Assembly (NCBI GenBank): GCA_016191015.1
Contig: JACPPM010000170.1
Location: 1-51,962 of the forward strand
Source of the DNA: Acidobacteriota bacterium
GTDB taxonomy: Bacteria; Acidobacteriota; CAIWXX01
Reading direction: 5' to 3'
DNA length: 51,962 bases
The notes under the pieces were generated by a model, which was given only the letters and a program-made list of their open reading frames with translations, had not been told where the DNA came from and searched no databases. Position 1 is the first letter of the stretch. The number at the start of each line of letters is the position of its first letter. This document shows, piece after piece, positions 7,844 to 17,011 of this stretch. The translations under genes and the position numbers were made by a program.

Positions 7844-10441
7844 ATGATTCGGATGGACAAGTTCACGATCAAGGCGCAAGAAGCTCTGCAGGCTGCACAG
7901 GAATTGGCCGGCAGCCGCGGCAATCCCGAAATCCTGCCGGAACACCTTCTTTCGGCACTGCTCGAGAGCCAGGATACGATCATCCCGCCTCTGCTTCAGA
8001 AGGTCGGGGTTTCGCCCGCCCGGATTGCGGAATCGCTGAATCGATATCTCGAGAGCCTTCCGCGGGTCTCCGGCCTCCAGGCAGGCGGACAGGCGTCGAA
8101 TCGCCTCGCGGCCGTCCTGGAAAAGGCCCTGAAGGAGGCCGACTCCTTCAAGGATGATTACGTTTCCGTCGAGCATCTCTTTCTGGCGATCGCCGGCGAG
8201 CTTGGCGGGACGGCTGCACGGGAGCTGGCCGAGCAGGGTGCGACGCACGAACGCCTCCTGCAGGCACTGGTCTCGGTTCGAGGCACGCAGAGGGTCACAG
8301 ACCAGACACCCGAGGAGAAGTTTCAGGCAATCGAGAAATACTGTCGCGATCTGACCGATCTCGCACGCCGCGGAAAGCTCGATCCCGTCATCGGCCGGGA
8401 CGATCAGATCCGCCGGTTGGTCCAGGTCCTCTCGCGTCGAACGAAGAACAACCCGGTTCTCATCGGAGATCCCGGTGTCGGGAAGACGGCAATAGTCGAA
8501 GGGTTGGCTCAGCGCATCGTCAAAAACGATGTCCCCGAAGGGCTGAAGAACAAGCGGCTCGTCACCCTGGACATTGCCTCTCTCATCGCCGGATCGAAGT
8601 TCCGTGGCGAGTTCGAGGATCGGCTCAAGGCCCTCCTTAAAGAGATCGAGGCCACCAACGGTGGGGTTGTGCTCTTCATTGACGAGCTGCACACGCTGGT
8701 GGGTGCGGGCGCGGCCGAGGGCGCGATGGACGCCAGCAATATGCTCAAGCCGGCCCTGGCCCGGGGCGATCTCCGTTGCGTGGGTGCCACGACGCTCAAC
8801 GAGTACCAGAAGTACATCGAGAAAGACGCGGCGCTCGAACGCCGCTTCCAACCTGTGTATGTCGGCGAACCCAACCTCGAGGACACGATCGCCATTCTGC
8901 GCGGGCTGAAGGAGAGGTATGAGGTTCACCACGGCGTGAAGATCAGGGACTCGGCGCTCGTCGCTGCCGCGACGCTCAGCCATCGTTACATCGCCGATCG
9001 ATTCCTGCCGGACAAAGCCGTGGACCTCATGGACGAAGCCTCCTCGCACCTGCGCATGGAGATCGACTCGCTCCCGACCGAGATTGATCAGCTCGAGCGG
9101 CGCCGTGTCCAGCTCGAGATCGAGAAGCAGGCGGTCGGCAAAGACCTCGAGACCCGGCCGCGATTGGAAGCGATCGAGCGGGAGCTGGCCGAGCTCCGTG
9201 AGAAGACAAACCGCCTCAAGGCACAGTGGAGCAATGAGAAGGAGATCATCCAGAAGATTCGCGAGCTGAAGGCCGAGGTCGAGCAGGTGAAGATCGAGGA
9301 GGAACGAGAGCTGGCCAAGGAGAATCCCGATTTCAATCATGCCGCCGAGCTGCGGCACGGCCGGATGCCGGCGCTGACGCGTGATTTGCAGAAGCTGGGT
9401 GAGCGTCTCGCCACGGTCCAGAAGGACGGCAAGATGCTGAAGGAGGAGGTTGACGAGGAAGACATCGCCGAGGTAGTCGCGAGATGGACCGGCATACCTG
9501 TCACGAAGATGCTAGAAGGCGAGCTCTCACGTCTCGTGAGGATGGAGGAGGAGCTCCGCAAGCGAGTGGTCGGACAGGACGAGGCGCTGAGGAGAATCTC
9601 GGATACGGTGAGGCGCGCGCGCGCTGGCCTTCAGGACCCGCGACGCCCACTCGGTGTCTTTCTCTTCCTCGGACCTACGGGCGTGGGCAAGACCGAGCTA
9701 GGCCGAGCCCTCGCCGATTTCCTCTTCGACGACGAGCGCGCCATGGTGCGGCTCGACATGTCCGAATACATGGAAAAGCACTCGGTGAGCCGCATGATCG
9801 GTGCCCCACCCGGCTACGTCGGCTATGATGAAGGCGGCCAGCTCACCGAGGCCATTCGGCGCCGCCCCTATGCCGTGGTGCTGCTCGACGAGATCGAAAA
9901 AGCCCACCCGGACGTTTTCAACTTACTTCTGCAGGCGTTTGACGACGGCAGGCTCACCGACGGCAAGGGTCGACTCGTCGATTTCAAGAACACCATCCTC
10001 ATCATGACCAGCAACATCGGCAGCCAGGAGCTGTCCAGTGGAGCCGACCCCGCGATCGTCCAGACAGCGATCACGGAGATGCTCAAGGAGCGCTTTCGCC
10101 CGGAGTTTCTGAACCGGATCGACGAGACGATCATCTTCTCGAGTTTGGGACGGAAGGAGATCGAACAGATCGTCGACATCCAGCTCGCTGCAGTCGAGAC
10201 ACTTCTGTCCGATCGCAAGATCGAAATCGACCTCACCCCCAACGCGCGCGCTCTCCTCCTGCAGAAGGGCTACGATCCCCAGTACGGCGCCAGACCTCTG
10301 AAGCGAGCGATCCAGAAATTCATCGTGAACCCCCTCTCCGTCCGCCTCCTCAAGGGAGAATTCAAGGATGGAGATCACATCGAGGTGGACGCCGACATGC
10401 ACGGCGGTGAGATGCATTTCAAGAAGAGCCTGCTGCACTAG
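7844..10441 (+). CDS. clpB: ATP-dependent disaggregase ClpB
   Basis: An 865-residue cytosolic Hsp100 chaperone that, with DnaK, pulls proteins out of aggregates. The N-terminal Clp_N repeats run to about residue 145. The first AAA+ module has Walker A GDPGVGKT and Walker [14 protein letters not shown]. The coiled-coil middle domain (about 400-530) separates ClpB from ClpA and ClpC. The second AAA+ module has Walker [12 protein letters not shown] and Walker [14 protein letters not shown]. No ClpP-binding loop is obvious. GGAGGTG sits 8 bases before the chosen ATG. The gene ends just before a large heptamer hairpin that may act as its terminator. Confidence 0.97.
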   Translation: MIRMDKFTIKAQEALQAAQELAGSRGNPEILPEHLLSALLESQDTIIPPLLQKVGVSPARIAESLNRYLESLPRVSGLQAGGQASNRLAAVLEKALKEADSFKDDYVSVEHLFLAIAGELGGTAARELAEQGATHERLLQALVSVRGTQRVTDQTPEEKFQAIEKYCRDLTDLARRGKLDPVIGRDDQIRRLVQVLSRRTKNNPVLIGDPGVGKTAIVEGLAQRIVKNDVPEGLKNKRLVTLDIASLIAGSKFRGEFEDRLKALLKEIEATNGGVVLFIDELHTLVGAGAAEGAMDASNMLKPALARGDLRCVGATTLNEYQKYIEKDAALERRFQPVYVGEPNLEDTIAILRGLKERYEVHHGVKIRDSALVAAATLSHRYIADRFLPDKAVDLMDEASSHLRMEIDSLPTEIDQLERRRVQLEIEKQAVGKDLETRPRLEAIERELAELREKTNRLKAQWSNEKEIIQKIRELKAEVEQVKIEEERELAKENPDFNHAAELRHGRMPALTRDLQKLGERLATVQKDGKMLKEEVDEEDIAEVVARWTGIPVTKMLEGELSRLVRMEEELRKRVVGQDEALRRISDTVRRARAGLQDPRRPLGVFLFLGPTGVGKTELGRALADFLFDDERAMVRLDMSEYMEKHSVSRMIGAPPGYVGYDEGGQLTEAIRRRPYAVVLLDEIEKAHPDVFNLLLQAFDDGRLTDGKGRLVDFKNTILIMTSNIGSQELSSGADPAIVQTAITEMLKERFRPEFLNRIDETIIFSSLGRKEIEQIVDIQLAAVETLLSDRKIEIDLTPNARALLLQKGYDPQYGARPLKRAIQKFIVNPLSVRLLKGEFKDGDHIEVDADMHGGEMHFKKSLLH

Positions 10442-10442
10442 G

Positions 10443-10520
10443 AGTTCAAAGTTCAAAGTTCAAAGTTCAACGCGAGAGGCGGGATCGGGCTTTTGAACTT
10501 TGAACTTTGAACTTGGAACT
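10443..10520. repeat. Hairpin of heptamer repeats (AGTTCAA x4 in each arm)
   Basis: The left arm (10443-10470) is four tandem copies of AGTTCAA. The right arm (10493-10520) is its reverse complement with one mismatch in 28. The loop is 22 bases. It starts directly after the clpB stop codon and ends 11 bases before the -35 of the next promoter. It could act as a transcription terminator or RNA stabiliser, but the tandem structure suggests a mobile or amplifying repeat. A degraded single-arm relative lies near 30,050. Confidence 0.85.
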
Positions 10521-10531
10521 ATGAAAAACCG

Positions 10532-10560
10532 TTGACCACGCGCGTCGCATTCTCTATAGT
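10532..10560 (+). promoter_or_regulatory. Sigma-70-like promoter of the arginine decarboxylase-agmatinase operon
   Basis: TTGACC and TATAGT are separated by exactly 17 bases. The predicted start is near 10567, giving a leader of about 25 bases with GAGAGGAG before the GTG. Confidence 0.6.
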
Positions 10561-10592
10561 CAGCGCCGAATGCGAGAGAGGAGTATAGAGAA

Positions 10593-11144
10593 GTGCAGCT
10601 GGTAGCCAGGCGAATTTTCATGACCAAGGGAGTGGGCAAGCACAAGGAGAAGCTCACGAGCTTCGAGATGGCCCTGAGAGATGCACAGATCGCTGCATGC
10701 AACCTGGTGCGCGTGAGCAGCATTTTTCCGCCAGGATGCGAGATCATCCCGCTGCGCGAGGGGGTCCGTTACCTCAAGCCGGGACAGGTGACGTTCTGCG
10801 TGATGAGCGAGAACTCGACGAACGAACCACACAGGCTCATCGCGGCCTCCATCGGCGTCGCCATCCCGGCCGATCGCTCGGCCTACGGCTATCTCTCGGA
10901 ACACCATTCCTTCGGACAGAAGGAGGACTTCGCGGGAGACTACGCCGAGGACCTGGCTGCCAGCATGCTCGCGACGAGTCTCGGTGTCGAGTTCGATGCC
11001 GACAAGAACTGGAACGAGAAGAAGGAGATATACAAGATCTCCGGCAAGATCGTGACCAGCCGAAACATCACCCAGACCGCCGTCGGTGACAAGAACGGGC
11101 TGTGGACGACGGTTCTGGCGGGAGCGGTGTTCCTCTTCGATTGA
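10593..11144 (+). CDS. pdaD: Pyruvoyl-dependent arginine decarboxylase
   Basis: A 183-residue proenzyme that converts arginine to agmatine and CO2 without PLP. The motif [11 protein letters not shown] holds the self-cleavage site: by family knowledge the chain breaks between Ser42 and Ser43, and Ser43 becomes the pyruvoyl group of the larger (alpha) subunit. The N-terminal part ([20 protein letters not shown]) and the stretch LATSLGV...WNEKKE fit the family well. The start is GTG 10593, with GAGAGGAG upstream; a later ATG would cut into the conserved first strand. Agmatinase follows after 9 bases, so the pair makes putrescine. The family is best known from archaea, with scattered bacterial members. 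Confidence 0.92.
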   Translation: MQLVARRIFMTKGVGKHKEKLTSFEMALRDAQIAACNLVRVSSIFPPGCEIIPLREGVRYLKPGQVTFCVMSENSTNEPHRLIAASIGVAIPADRSAYGYLSEHHSFGQKEDFAGDYAEDLAASMLATSLGVEFDADKNWNEKKEIYKISGKIVTSRNITQTAVGDKNGLWTTVLAGAVFLFD

Positions 11145-11153
11145 CACCGTCCT

Positions 11154-12131
11154 GTGGGAAAGAAACGAGATCCGGGAACCGTGCCGAAGATCCCCTCCCA
11201 GCCCCCATTCGTATTCCTCGGACTCGAAGGACCTCAGGCGGAGATCGCATCAAGTCACTACCTACTCCTGCCCGTCCCGTACGACGCAACAACCAGCTAC
11301 CGCGCAGGCGCTCGATACGGCCCTGAGGCCATTATCGCGGCGAGCCGGTTCGTGGAGCTCTACGATGAGGAGCTCGGGTTCGAACCATGCCGATCCGGAA
11401 TACACACCCTGCGACCGGTCGAACCGGACAGCAAGGGTATCGATCCGACCCTTCGGCGCATCTATCGCGCGGCTCGATCTGCGTTGAGCACCGGGAAGGT
11501 CCTGATCTCGATCGGAGGCGACCATTCCATCTCCCCCCCTCTCGTGAAGGCGCATGCCGAGAGGCATGGCCGGATCCATGTCCTCCAATTCGACGCTCAT
11601 TCGGATCTCCGCGACTCCTACGGTGGATCCCGCCACAGCCACGCCTGCGCCGCGCGGCGAATGGCCGAATACGCGCCGGTCACCGGCGTCGGAATTCGGT
11701 CCATGACCGCAAGCTGCGCACGACTCGTGAAACGCGATCCTCGATTCACACTCGTCACGGCACGTGAGATCCGCCAGGACCCGGACTGGATAGGTCGCGT
11801 GATTTCGAGCCTCGGCGAGAAAGTGTATGTGTCGTTCGACCTCGACGCGCTCGATCCTTCGATCATGCCCGCCACCGGCACGCCAGAGCCGGGAGGCCTC
11901 CTGTGGCACGAAACCATCGCGCTCCTGCGTGAGGTGGCGCGGCAAAGAACGATCGTCGGAGCCGACGTGGTGGAGCTCTCTCCGATGCCGCCACTCCATG
12001 CCCCCGACTTCCTCGCCGCCAGGCTCGTTTACAAGATCATCGGCTACATCCAGGAGTCCCGACGCAAGCATACGTATCCACGCATCGCCGAAATGGCCCC
12101 GACGTATCGCTTTCCGAAAACGTCATCCTGA
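11154..12131 (+). CDS. speB: Agmatinase
   Basis: A 325-residue ureohydrolase that turns agmatine into putrescine and urea. Mn2+ ligands are visible in GGDHS (near residue 121), in DAHSDLRD (near 146) and in SFDLDALDP (near 227). The assignment to agmatinase rather than arginase rests on operon pairing with arginine decarboxylase. The GTG start has little ribosome site of its own and is probably coupled to pdaD; a second GTG nine codons later is possible. The last codons, including the TGA stop, lie inside the left arm of an interspersed palindrome, so the C-terminal end may have been rewritten by that insertion. Confidence 0.9.
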   Translation: MGKKRDPGTVPKIPSQPPFVFLGLEGPQAEIASSHYLLLPVPYDATTSYRAGARYGPEAIIAASRFVELYDEELGFEPCRSGIHTLRPVEPDSKGIDPTLRRIYRAARSALSTGKVLISIGGDHSISPPLVKAHAERHGRIHVLQFDAHSDLRDSYGGSRHSHACAARRMAEYAPVTGVGIRSMTASCARLVKRDPRFTLVTAREIRQDPDWIGRVISSLGEKVYVSFDLDALDPSIMPATGTPEPGGLLWHETIALLREVARQRTIVGADVVELSPMPPLHAPDFLAARLVYKIIGYIQESRRKHTYPRIAEMAPTYRFPKTSS

Positions 12132-12221
12132 GGGCGAAGCCCGAAGGATCTCCTCCATACACGCAGCCGATGCGTGCGCGAGATCCTTCATCGCCGGCTC
12201 TCGCCGGCTCCTCAGGATGAC
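12122..12221. repeat. Palindromic GTCATCCTGAG repeat (core-only copy)
   Basis: A 100-bp inverted repeat running from GTCATCCTGAG to CTCAGGATGAC, with GAAGGATCTCC and GAGATCCTTC inside. It lacks the outer CTGAGATTCGG ends found in the two longer copies at 19.0 and 43.5 kb. It lies between the convergent agmatinase and aldehyde dehydrogenase genes and could terminate both. Its first ten bases are also the end of the agmatinase gene. Confidence 0.8.
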
Positions 12222-12228
12222 CAGCTCC

Positions 12229-13695
12229 TCAGTACCAGGCGATCGGCGCTTCATCCAGATTGATGTTGATCTGCTTGATCTCCAGGTATTCCTCGAGACC
12301 GTAGGTGCCGAGCTCACGGCCGAAGCCGCTCTGCTTGTACCCGCCCCACGGCGCCTCGTTGTATGTCGGATGATACGTGTTGATCCAGGTGATTCCCGCT
12401 CGAAGCTGCTTGATCACCCGCAGGGCGCGTGTCACATTCGTCGACCAGACCGCGCCCGCGAGCCCATACGGCGAATCATTTGCGATAGCAATCGCCTCGT
12501 CCTCGGATTTGAATGGGATCACGCAAAGAACGGGCCCGAAGATCTCCTTCTGAGCGATCTCGGATTTGTTATCCACATTGTCAAAGATCGTCGGCTCGAC
12601 GAAGAAACCTTTTTCGAATTTCTTATCACCCGGCCGACCGCCGCCGATGAGAAGCTTGGCGGCGGATTTCTTCCCGATTTCGACATAGCCTTCCACACGC
12701 GCCCGCTGCGTCTCGCTCACCAATGGTCCCATCTTCGTTTCCGGGTCGATCCCCGGCCCCAGCTTGATTCTCTTAGTCTTCTCCACAACAGCCTGGATGA
12801 ACCGGTCATGGATCGATTCATCGATGATCAGGCGGGAGCCCGCTGAGCAGACCTGGCCGGAGTTCACGAAGATCGCGAAGAGCGCTCCATCGACTGCTGC
12901 CTCGAAGTCCGCATCGACAAAGACAATATTGGGGCTCTTGCCGCCTAGCTCGAGTGACACCCTCTTCAGGTCCACGCAAGCGGCGGTCATGACCTTGCGC
13001 CCCGTCACGGTGCCGCCGGTGAAAACGAGCTTGTCGACTCCGGGATGCTCAGTCAACGCTTGTCCGGCAGGACTGCCGCCACCCGTCACAATGTTGACCA
13101 CGCCATCCGGGAAGCCGGCCTCTTTGATCATCGCCGCGAGCTCGAGAGCCGAGAGCGGCGTCAGCTCAGAAGGCTTCAGCACGCAACAGTTGCCGGCTGC
13201 GAGAGCCGGTGCCAGCTTCCAGGCGGCCATCAACAACGGATAGTTCCATGGAATGATCTGGCCCACGACGCCGATCGGTTCTTTCACGACGAAGCTGAAC
13301 GAGTTGGCCGGCACCGTGAGGCTTTCGCCGTGGATCTTGGTGGCCAGCCCGCCGTAGTACTCGAAGCAGTTTGCCGCGTCGGTGACGTCGAACTTGCTTT
13401 CGACCAGCGGCTTGCCGTTGTTCAGGGTGTCGAGCTCGGCCAGATAGTCAGACTTCTGCCGGATCAGGTCTGCCAGTTTGAAGAGCAGTTTGCCACGATC
13501 AAGAGCGGTGATGGACCTCCATGGACCTGAGTCGAACGCTCTGCGGGCGGCTGCCACCGCATCGTCGATGTCCGCGGGTCCGGCTTCCGGCACGCGCGCG
13601 AGAAGCTCGGAGTTGGCCGGGTTGATGATGTCGCGAGTTGTGCCAGCCCGGGCCGTGGTCCATTCGCCGTTGATGAACATGCGATAGTCTTTCAC
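12229..13695 (-). CDS. Aldehyde dehydrogenase, likely 4-aminobutanal/betaine-aldehyde type
   Basis: A 488-residue NAD(P)+-dependent aldehyde dehydrogenase. The general-base Glu is in SLELGGKSPNIVF and the catalytic Cys in SGQVCSAGSR (near residue 282). The C-terminal end (NEAPWGGYKQSGFGRELG) is that of the betaine aldehyde/aminoaldehyde group. I chose GTG 13695 because GGAGGA lies 5 bases before it and the protein then starts KDYRMFING, normal for the family; a GTG four codons upstream overlaps that site. It follows putrescine aminotransferase by 18 bases, so the likely substrate is 4-aminobutanal, giving GABA. Other aldehydes are not excluded. Confidence 0.88.
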   Translation of the reverse strand: MKDYRMFINGEWTTARAGTTRDIINPANSELLARVPEAGPADIDDAVAAARRAFDSGPWRSITALDRGKLLFKLADLIRQKSDYLAELDTLNNGKPLVESKFDVTDAANCFEYYGGLATKIHGESLTVPANSFSFVVKEPIGVVGQIIPWNYPLLMAAWKLAPALAAGNCCVLKPSELTPLSALELAAMIKEAGFPDGVVNIVTGGGSPAGQALTEHPGVDKLVFTGGTVTGRKVMTAACVDLKRVSLELGGKSPNIVFVDADFEAAVDGALFAIFVNSGQVCSAGSRLIIDESIHDRFIQAVVEKTKRIKLGPGIDPETKMGPLVSETQRARVEGYVEIGKKSAAKLLIGGGRPGDKKFEKGFFVEPTIFDNVDNKSEIAQKEIFGPVLCVIPFKSEDEAIAIANDSPYGLAGAVWSTNVTRALRVIKQLRAGITWINTYHPTYNEAPWGGYKQSGFGRELGTYGLEEYLEIKQININLDEAPIAWY

Positions 13696-13713
13696 GGATT
13701 CCTCCACAATTAA

Positions 13714-15072
13714 CTACGTAGGTAGTAATTTCTCCGCTCTCACGTAGTCCAGCGAGACCTGGAGAACGCGCAGCACCTCGGAGAGCTCTTCCTTGCTGAT
13801 CGTGAGAGGGGGCTCGATGCGAATCGTCTTCGAATTGATGAGCGTGCCTGTGAACAGGACGCCCCGGTCGAACGCAGCCTTCACGACCTCCCACCCGATC
13901 TCGTTTGTCTGGAACTCGAGGCCGATCAGGAGGCCCATGCCGCGGGCTTCCAGGCACAGATCTGCGTTCTTTCCCACGATGTTCTGGAGCTGGGGCATGA
14001 ACCATGCACCGAGCTCGGCAGCCCGCTCCGGCAGCTTCTCCTCCAGGAGCACGTTAATCGTCGCGATCGCCGCTGCGCAGCTCAGGGGGTTGCCCCCAAA
14101 CGTCGTCGTGTGGATGAACGGATTCGGGGTCATGCCTTCCCAGATCTTTGCTGTGGACATGAAGGCGCCGATCGGCATCACACCGCCGCCGAGTGCCTTG
14201 GCAAGACAGAGGATGTCGGGAACCACACCGTACTGCTCGCAACAGAACATCTTTCCGGTGCGTCCCATCCCGGTCTGGACCTCATCGAGAATCAGCAGCG
14301 CTCCGTATTTCGTGCAGAGCTGGCGCGCTGCCGTCATGTACGCCGGCGAGGCCACGTAGACGCCCCCCTCGCCCTGAATCGGCTCCAGAATCACACCGGC
14401 AACATCATCACCAACGGCGGCGGCGCAGTCGAGAGCCTTGGCGAGGGCGTCGATGTCGTCGAAAGGCACGTGAATGACCTGCTGGATGAGCGGCATGAAG
14501 GGATGGCGGAACGCGGCCTTGGCGGTGGCCGAGAGAGAGCCGAGACTCTTCCCATGGAAGCCGCGCACAGCGGCGATGAAGGACTTGCGTCCCGTGTGCA
14601 GGCGCGCCAGCTTCATCGCCCCTTCAACCGATTCCGTGCCGCTGTTCGTGAAGAACGTGAACTGCAGATCTCCGGGCGTGATATCGGCGAGGAGACTCGC
14701 GAGCAGAGCACGGAGCGGATCGAGCAGATCCTGGCTGTGAATAGCCTGCTTCTCGAGCTGGTCGCGCACGGCCTTCATCACTCTGGGGTGCCGGTGCCCG
14801 ACATTGTAGATCCCGAAACCTCCCAGGCAGTCGATCCTGGTGACGCCGGTAGCGTCGGTAAACGTGGCTCCCCCGTCGCACCACTCCACCGCGGCAAAGT
14901 CGTTCGAGACGCTTTTGCGATAGCTCAAGAAGCCCGGGTTCACATGCTCGCGGAAGCCCCGGACGGTTTCGGAGATAAGCCAGGCCGAGTCGTCCTCGGA
15001 GAGATGTTTTTTCTCGATGATCCCGAGGAGATGTTGGGTCTCCGCAATCACTTGTTCTCTTGTTTTTTTCAT
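13714..15072 (-). CDS. patA: Putrescine aminotransferase
   Basis: A 452-residue class III PLP aminotransferase. It resembles E. coli PatA (YgjG) throughout: EHVNPGFLSYRKSV, IDCLGGFGIYNVGHRHP, FHGKSLGSLSATAK, EPIQGEGGVYV, DEVQTGMGRTGKMF and NSKTIRIEPPLT. The PLP lysine is in CLAKALGGGVMPIG (near residue 291). It moves an amino group from putrescine to 2-oxoglutarate, giving 4-aminobutanal. The frame is open for 55 more codons upstream, but that part has no family match and reaches into the potC-potD gene, so ATG 15072 is used. The ribosome site is weak. It sits between the transporter genes and the aldehyde dehydrogenase. Confidence 0.93.
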   Translation of the reverse strand: MKKTREQVIAETQHLLGIIEKKHLSEDDSAWLISETVRGFREHVNPGFLSYRKSVSNDFAAVEWCDGGATFTDATGVTRIDCLGGFGIYNVGHRHPRVMKAVRDQLEKQAIHSQDLLDPLRALLASLLADITPGDLQFTFFTNSGTESVEGAMKLARLHTGRKSFIAAVRGFHGKSLGSLSATAKAAFRHPFMPLIQQVIHVPFDDIDALAKALDCAAAVGDDVAGVILEPIQGEGGVYVASPAYMTAARQLCTKYGALLILDEVQTGMGRTGKMFCCEQYGVVPDILCLAKALGGGVMPIGAFMSTAKIWEGMTPNPFIHTTTFGGNPLSCAAAIATINVLLEEKLPERAAELGAWFMPQLQNIVGKNADLCLEARGMGLLIGLEFQTNEIGWEVVKAAFDRGVLFTGTLINSKTIRIEPPLTISKEELSEVLRVLQVSLDYVRAEKLLPT

Positions 15073-15172
15073 GATTCTGAAATCACTGTCCTCTCGCCAT
15101 GTAGGGTCATGCAGCGCTCCGGAGGTCGGGCGGCGCTCCCTCCTCACGCAGCGGAATTGCGCGCTCCAGCCC

Positions 15173-17011
15173 TCATTGACCCTTAACTTCGGTCCAGATT
15201 CTATCATAGAGCGCGGTGGCCTCACCGACATCCACAAGCCATTCCCCGCGCCTCAGATCCTCGGGCGGCGGGTACGTAGCTCCCTCGTTCAGGAGCTGCG
15301 GATCCATGATCGCTTTGGCCTCCCGATTGGGATTCCCGTACGGGTACGCCCTCGATAGTTGGAGACTGACCTCGGGCTCGAGAATGTAGTCGATGAAGGT
15401 GAGAGCGTTGGCCATGTGCGGGGCGCCGCGGGGAATGGCCATGTTGTCGAGGTACAGCTCACCACCGTCGGCCGGCATGACGAAATCGATCGCGGGATTC
15501 TCACGGTGTGCCAGGGTCGCCTCGGCGCCCCACACAATCCCGGCGTCAGCCTCGCCGTTCAACAGCAGGGTCTTGGGGCTGTCGCTGTCGAAGGTCTTGA
15601 CGAGGGGCATGAACCTCCTGAGCTTCTCACCTGCTTCTCGCACGCGAGCGGGATCGGTCTCGTTCATGGAATACCCCATCGATCTGAGCGCCATCCCGAT
15701 GACGGCCCGGACGTCGTTGACGACCACCAGCCGATTGCGAAAGCGTTCGTGCATGAGGTCGTCGAAGCTGCGCGGAATCGGGCTCACCTTGTCCCGGTTG
15801 AAAGCGATCCCGGCCGTGCCCCAGAGGTAAGGCACCGAGTACTTGTTGCCCGGATCGAAGGCGAGGTTCACGAAATCGCTCTCGAGGTTGCCGAAGTTGT
15901 GGAGCTTCCTCGTGTCAAGCTGCTCGATCAGATTCCGCTTCACGAGGATCTGCACGTAATAGTCGGAAGCGACGATCAGATCGTAGCCGGAGGCGCCTGC
16001 CTGGAGCTTGGCGAGCATCTCCTCGTTGCTCGAGTACGTGTCGTAGTTGACCTTGATTCCCGTGCGTCGCGAGAACTCTTCGACCACCGTGCGGGGCATA
16101 TACTCGGTCCAGTTGAAGATATTGAGCTGCTCCCGATTGGATGCCTGTTGTTGCCGTCTGAAGAAGAGAAAACCGGTCAGACCGACGGCCACGAGGAGCA
16201 TCACGATTCCCCCCGAGAGTCCACCCGACATGAACTCCTTGCGCTGCAGGCGATCGAAGAAGGTGATGAGTGCGAGGGTGGCAATGAGGAGGATGGCCGT
16301 GAGGGCGTTGATCTCGGGCGTGATCATGAACTTCACCATGGAGTAGATGCGGATCGGCAGGGTGGTGGCGTCGGGACCCACGGTGAAGTAGGTGATCACG
16401 AAATCGTCGAGGCTGAGGGTGAAAGCGAGGAGCGCGCCGGAGATGATCCCGGGCATGATGATGGGCAGCGTGACCATCGTGAAGGTCTGCCAGGGGGTTG
16501 CACCGAGGTCCATCGCGGCTTCTTCGTAGGCCATGTTGAATCCGTGCAGACGAGCTCGCACCGTCACCACAACGAACGACACGGAGAAGGTGATATGGGA
16601 GATGATGACGGTCCCGAGCCCCAGGCCCATACCCGCGATCACGAAGAAGGAGAGCAGCGAGACTCCCATCACGATCTCGGGGATCACGATAGGCACATAG
16701 AGTGCCGCCTCCATCACGCGTTTGAAACGGAAATGGAAACGGTGCATCCCGAGGGCAGTGGCCGTTCCGAGAATCGTCGATGCGACGGTGGAGATGATGG
16801 CCACGATAAAGGTGTTCTGTGCCGCCTCGAGGATCGGACGGTCGTGTGCCAGCTTCGCATACCAGTCCAGCGTGAAGCCGTGCCAGACCGCGTTCAGCCT
16901 GGATGTGTTGAATGAGAAGACGACGAGGACCAGGATCGGGGCGTAGAGGAAGAGGTAGATGAGCCATGCGTAGCTACTGAGCAGAATCCCGCTCCTCCCC
17001 CCCTCCTTCAC
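15173..17011 (-). CDS. potCD: PotC-PotD fusion: polyamine ABC permease joined to its substrate-binding protein
   Basis: One 612-residue chain. Residues 1-260 are a PotC-type permease with six membrane spans and the EAA loop (YEEAAMDLGATPW, near 162-174). An extra membrane helix (about 267-285) then places a PotD-like binding domain (about 294-612) outside. PotD features include NIFNWTEYMP, SGYDLIVASDYYV and GIVWGAEA. The E. coli pocket motif FWMDS corresponds to LYLDN, so Trp is replaced by Tyr and Asp is kept. The start is GTG 17011, overlapping the potB stop as GTGA, with GAGGAG upstream. The frame is open much further upstream but there it is antisense-free shadow of potB. Such fusions exist elsewhere but are uncommon. 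Confidence 0.93.
   Translation of the reverse strand: MKEGGRSGILLSSYAWLIYLFLYAPILVLVVFSFNTSRLNAVWHGFTLDWYAKLAHDRPILEAAQNTFIVAIISTVASTILGTATALGMHRFHFRFKRVMEAALYVPIVIPEIVMGVSLLSFFVIAGMGLGLGTVIISHITFSVSFVVVTVRARLHGFNMAYEEAAMDLGATPWQTFTMVTLPIIMPGIISGALLAFTLSLDDFVITYFTVGPDATTLPIRIYSMVKFMITPEINALTAILLIATLALITFFDRLQRKEFMSGGLSGGIVMLLVAVGLTGFLFFRRQQQASNREQLNIFNWTEYMPRTVVEEFSRRTGIKVNYDTYSSNEEMLAKLQAGASGYDLIVASDYYVQILVKRNLIEQLDTRKLHNFGNLESDFVNLAFDPGNKYSVPYLWGTAGIAFNRDKVSPIPRSFDDLMHERFRNRLVVVNDVRAVIGMALRSMGYSMNETDPARVREAGEKLRRFMPLVKTFDSDSPKTLLLNGEADAGIVWGAEATLAHRENPAIDFVMPADGGELYLDNMAIPRGAPHMANALTFIDYILEPEVSLQLSRAYPYGNPNREAKAIMDPQLLNEGATYPPPEDLRRGEWLVDVGEATALYDRIWTEVKGQ

Noticed and set aside
7079-9358. 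A 759-codon open frame on the minus strand
   Set aside because: It is antisense to the kinase end and clpB, both strongly supported. Its protein has no recognisable motif and reflects the codon bias of clpB.
10443-10520. CRISPR-like repeats
   Set aside because: Units are 7 bases, have no spacers, and pair as one hairpin; no cas gene is present.
15359-16915. A 518-codon plus-strand open frame rich in His, Asp, Glu and Arg
   Set aside because: It is exactly antisense to the potC-potD fusion; composition is that of a GC-rich shadow.
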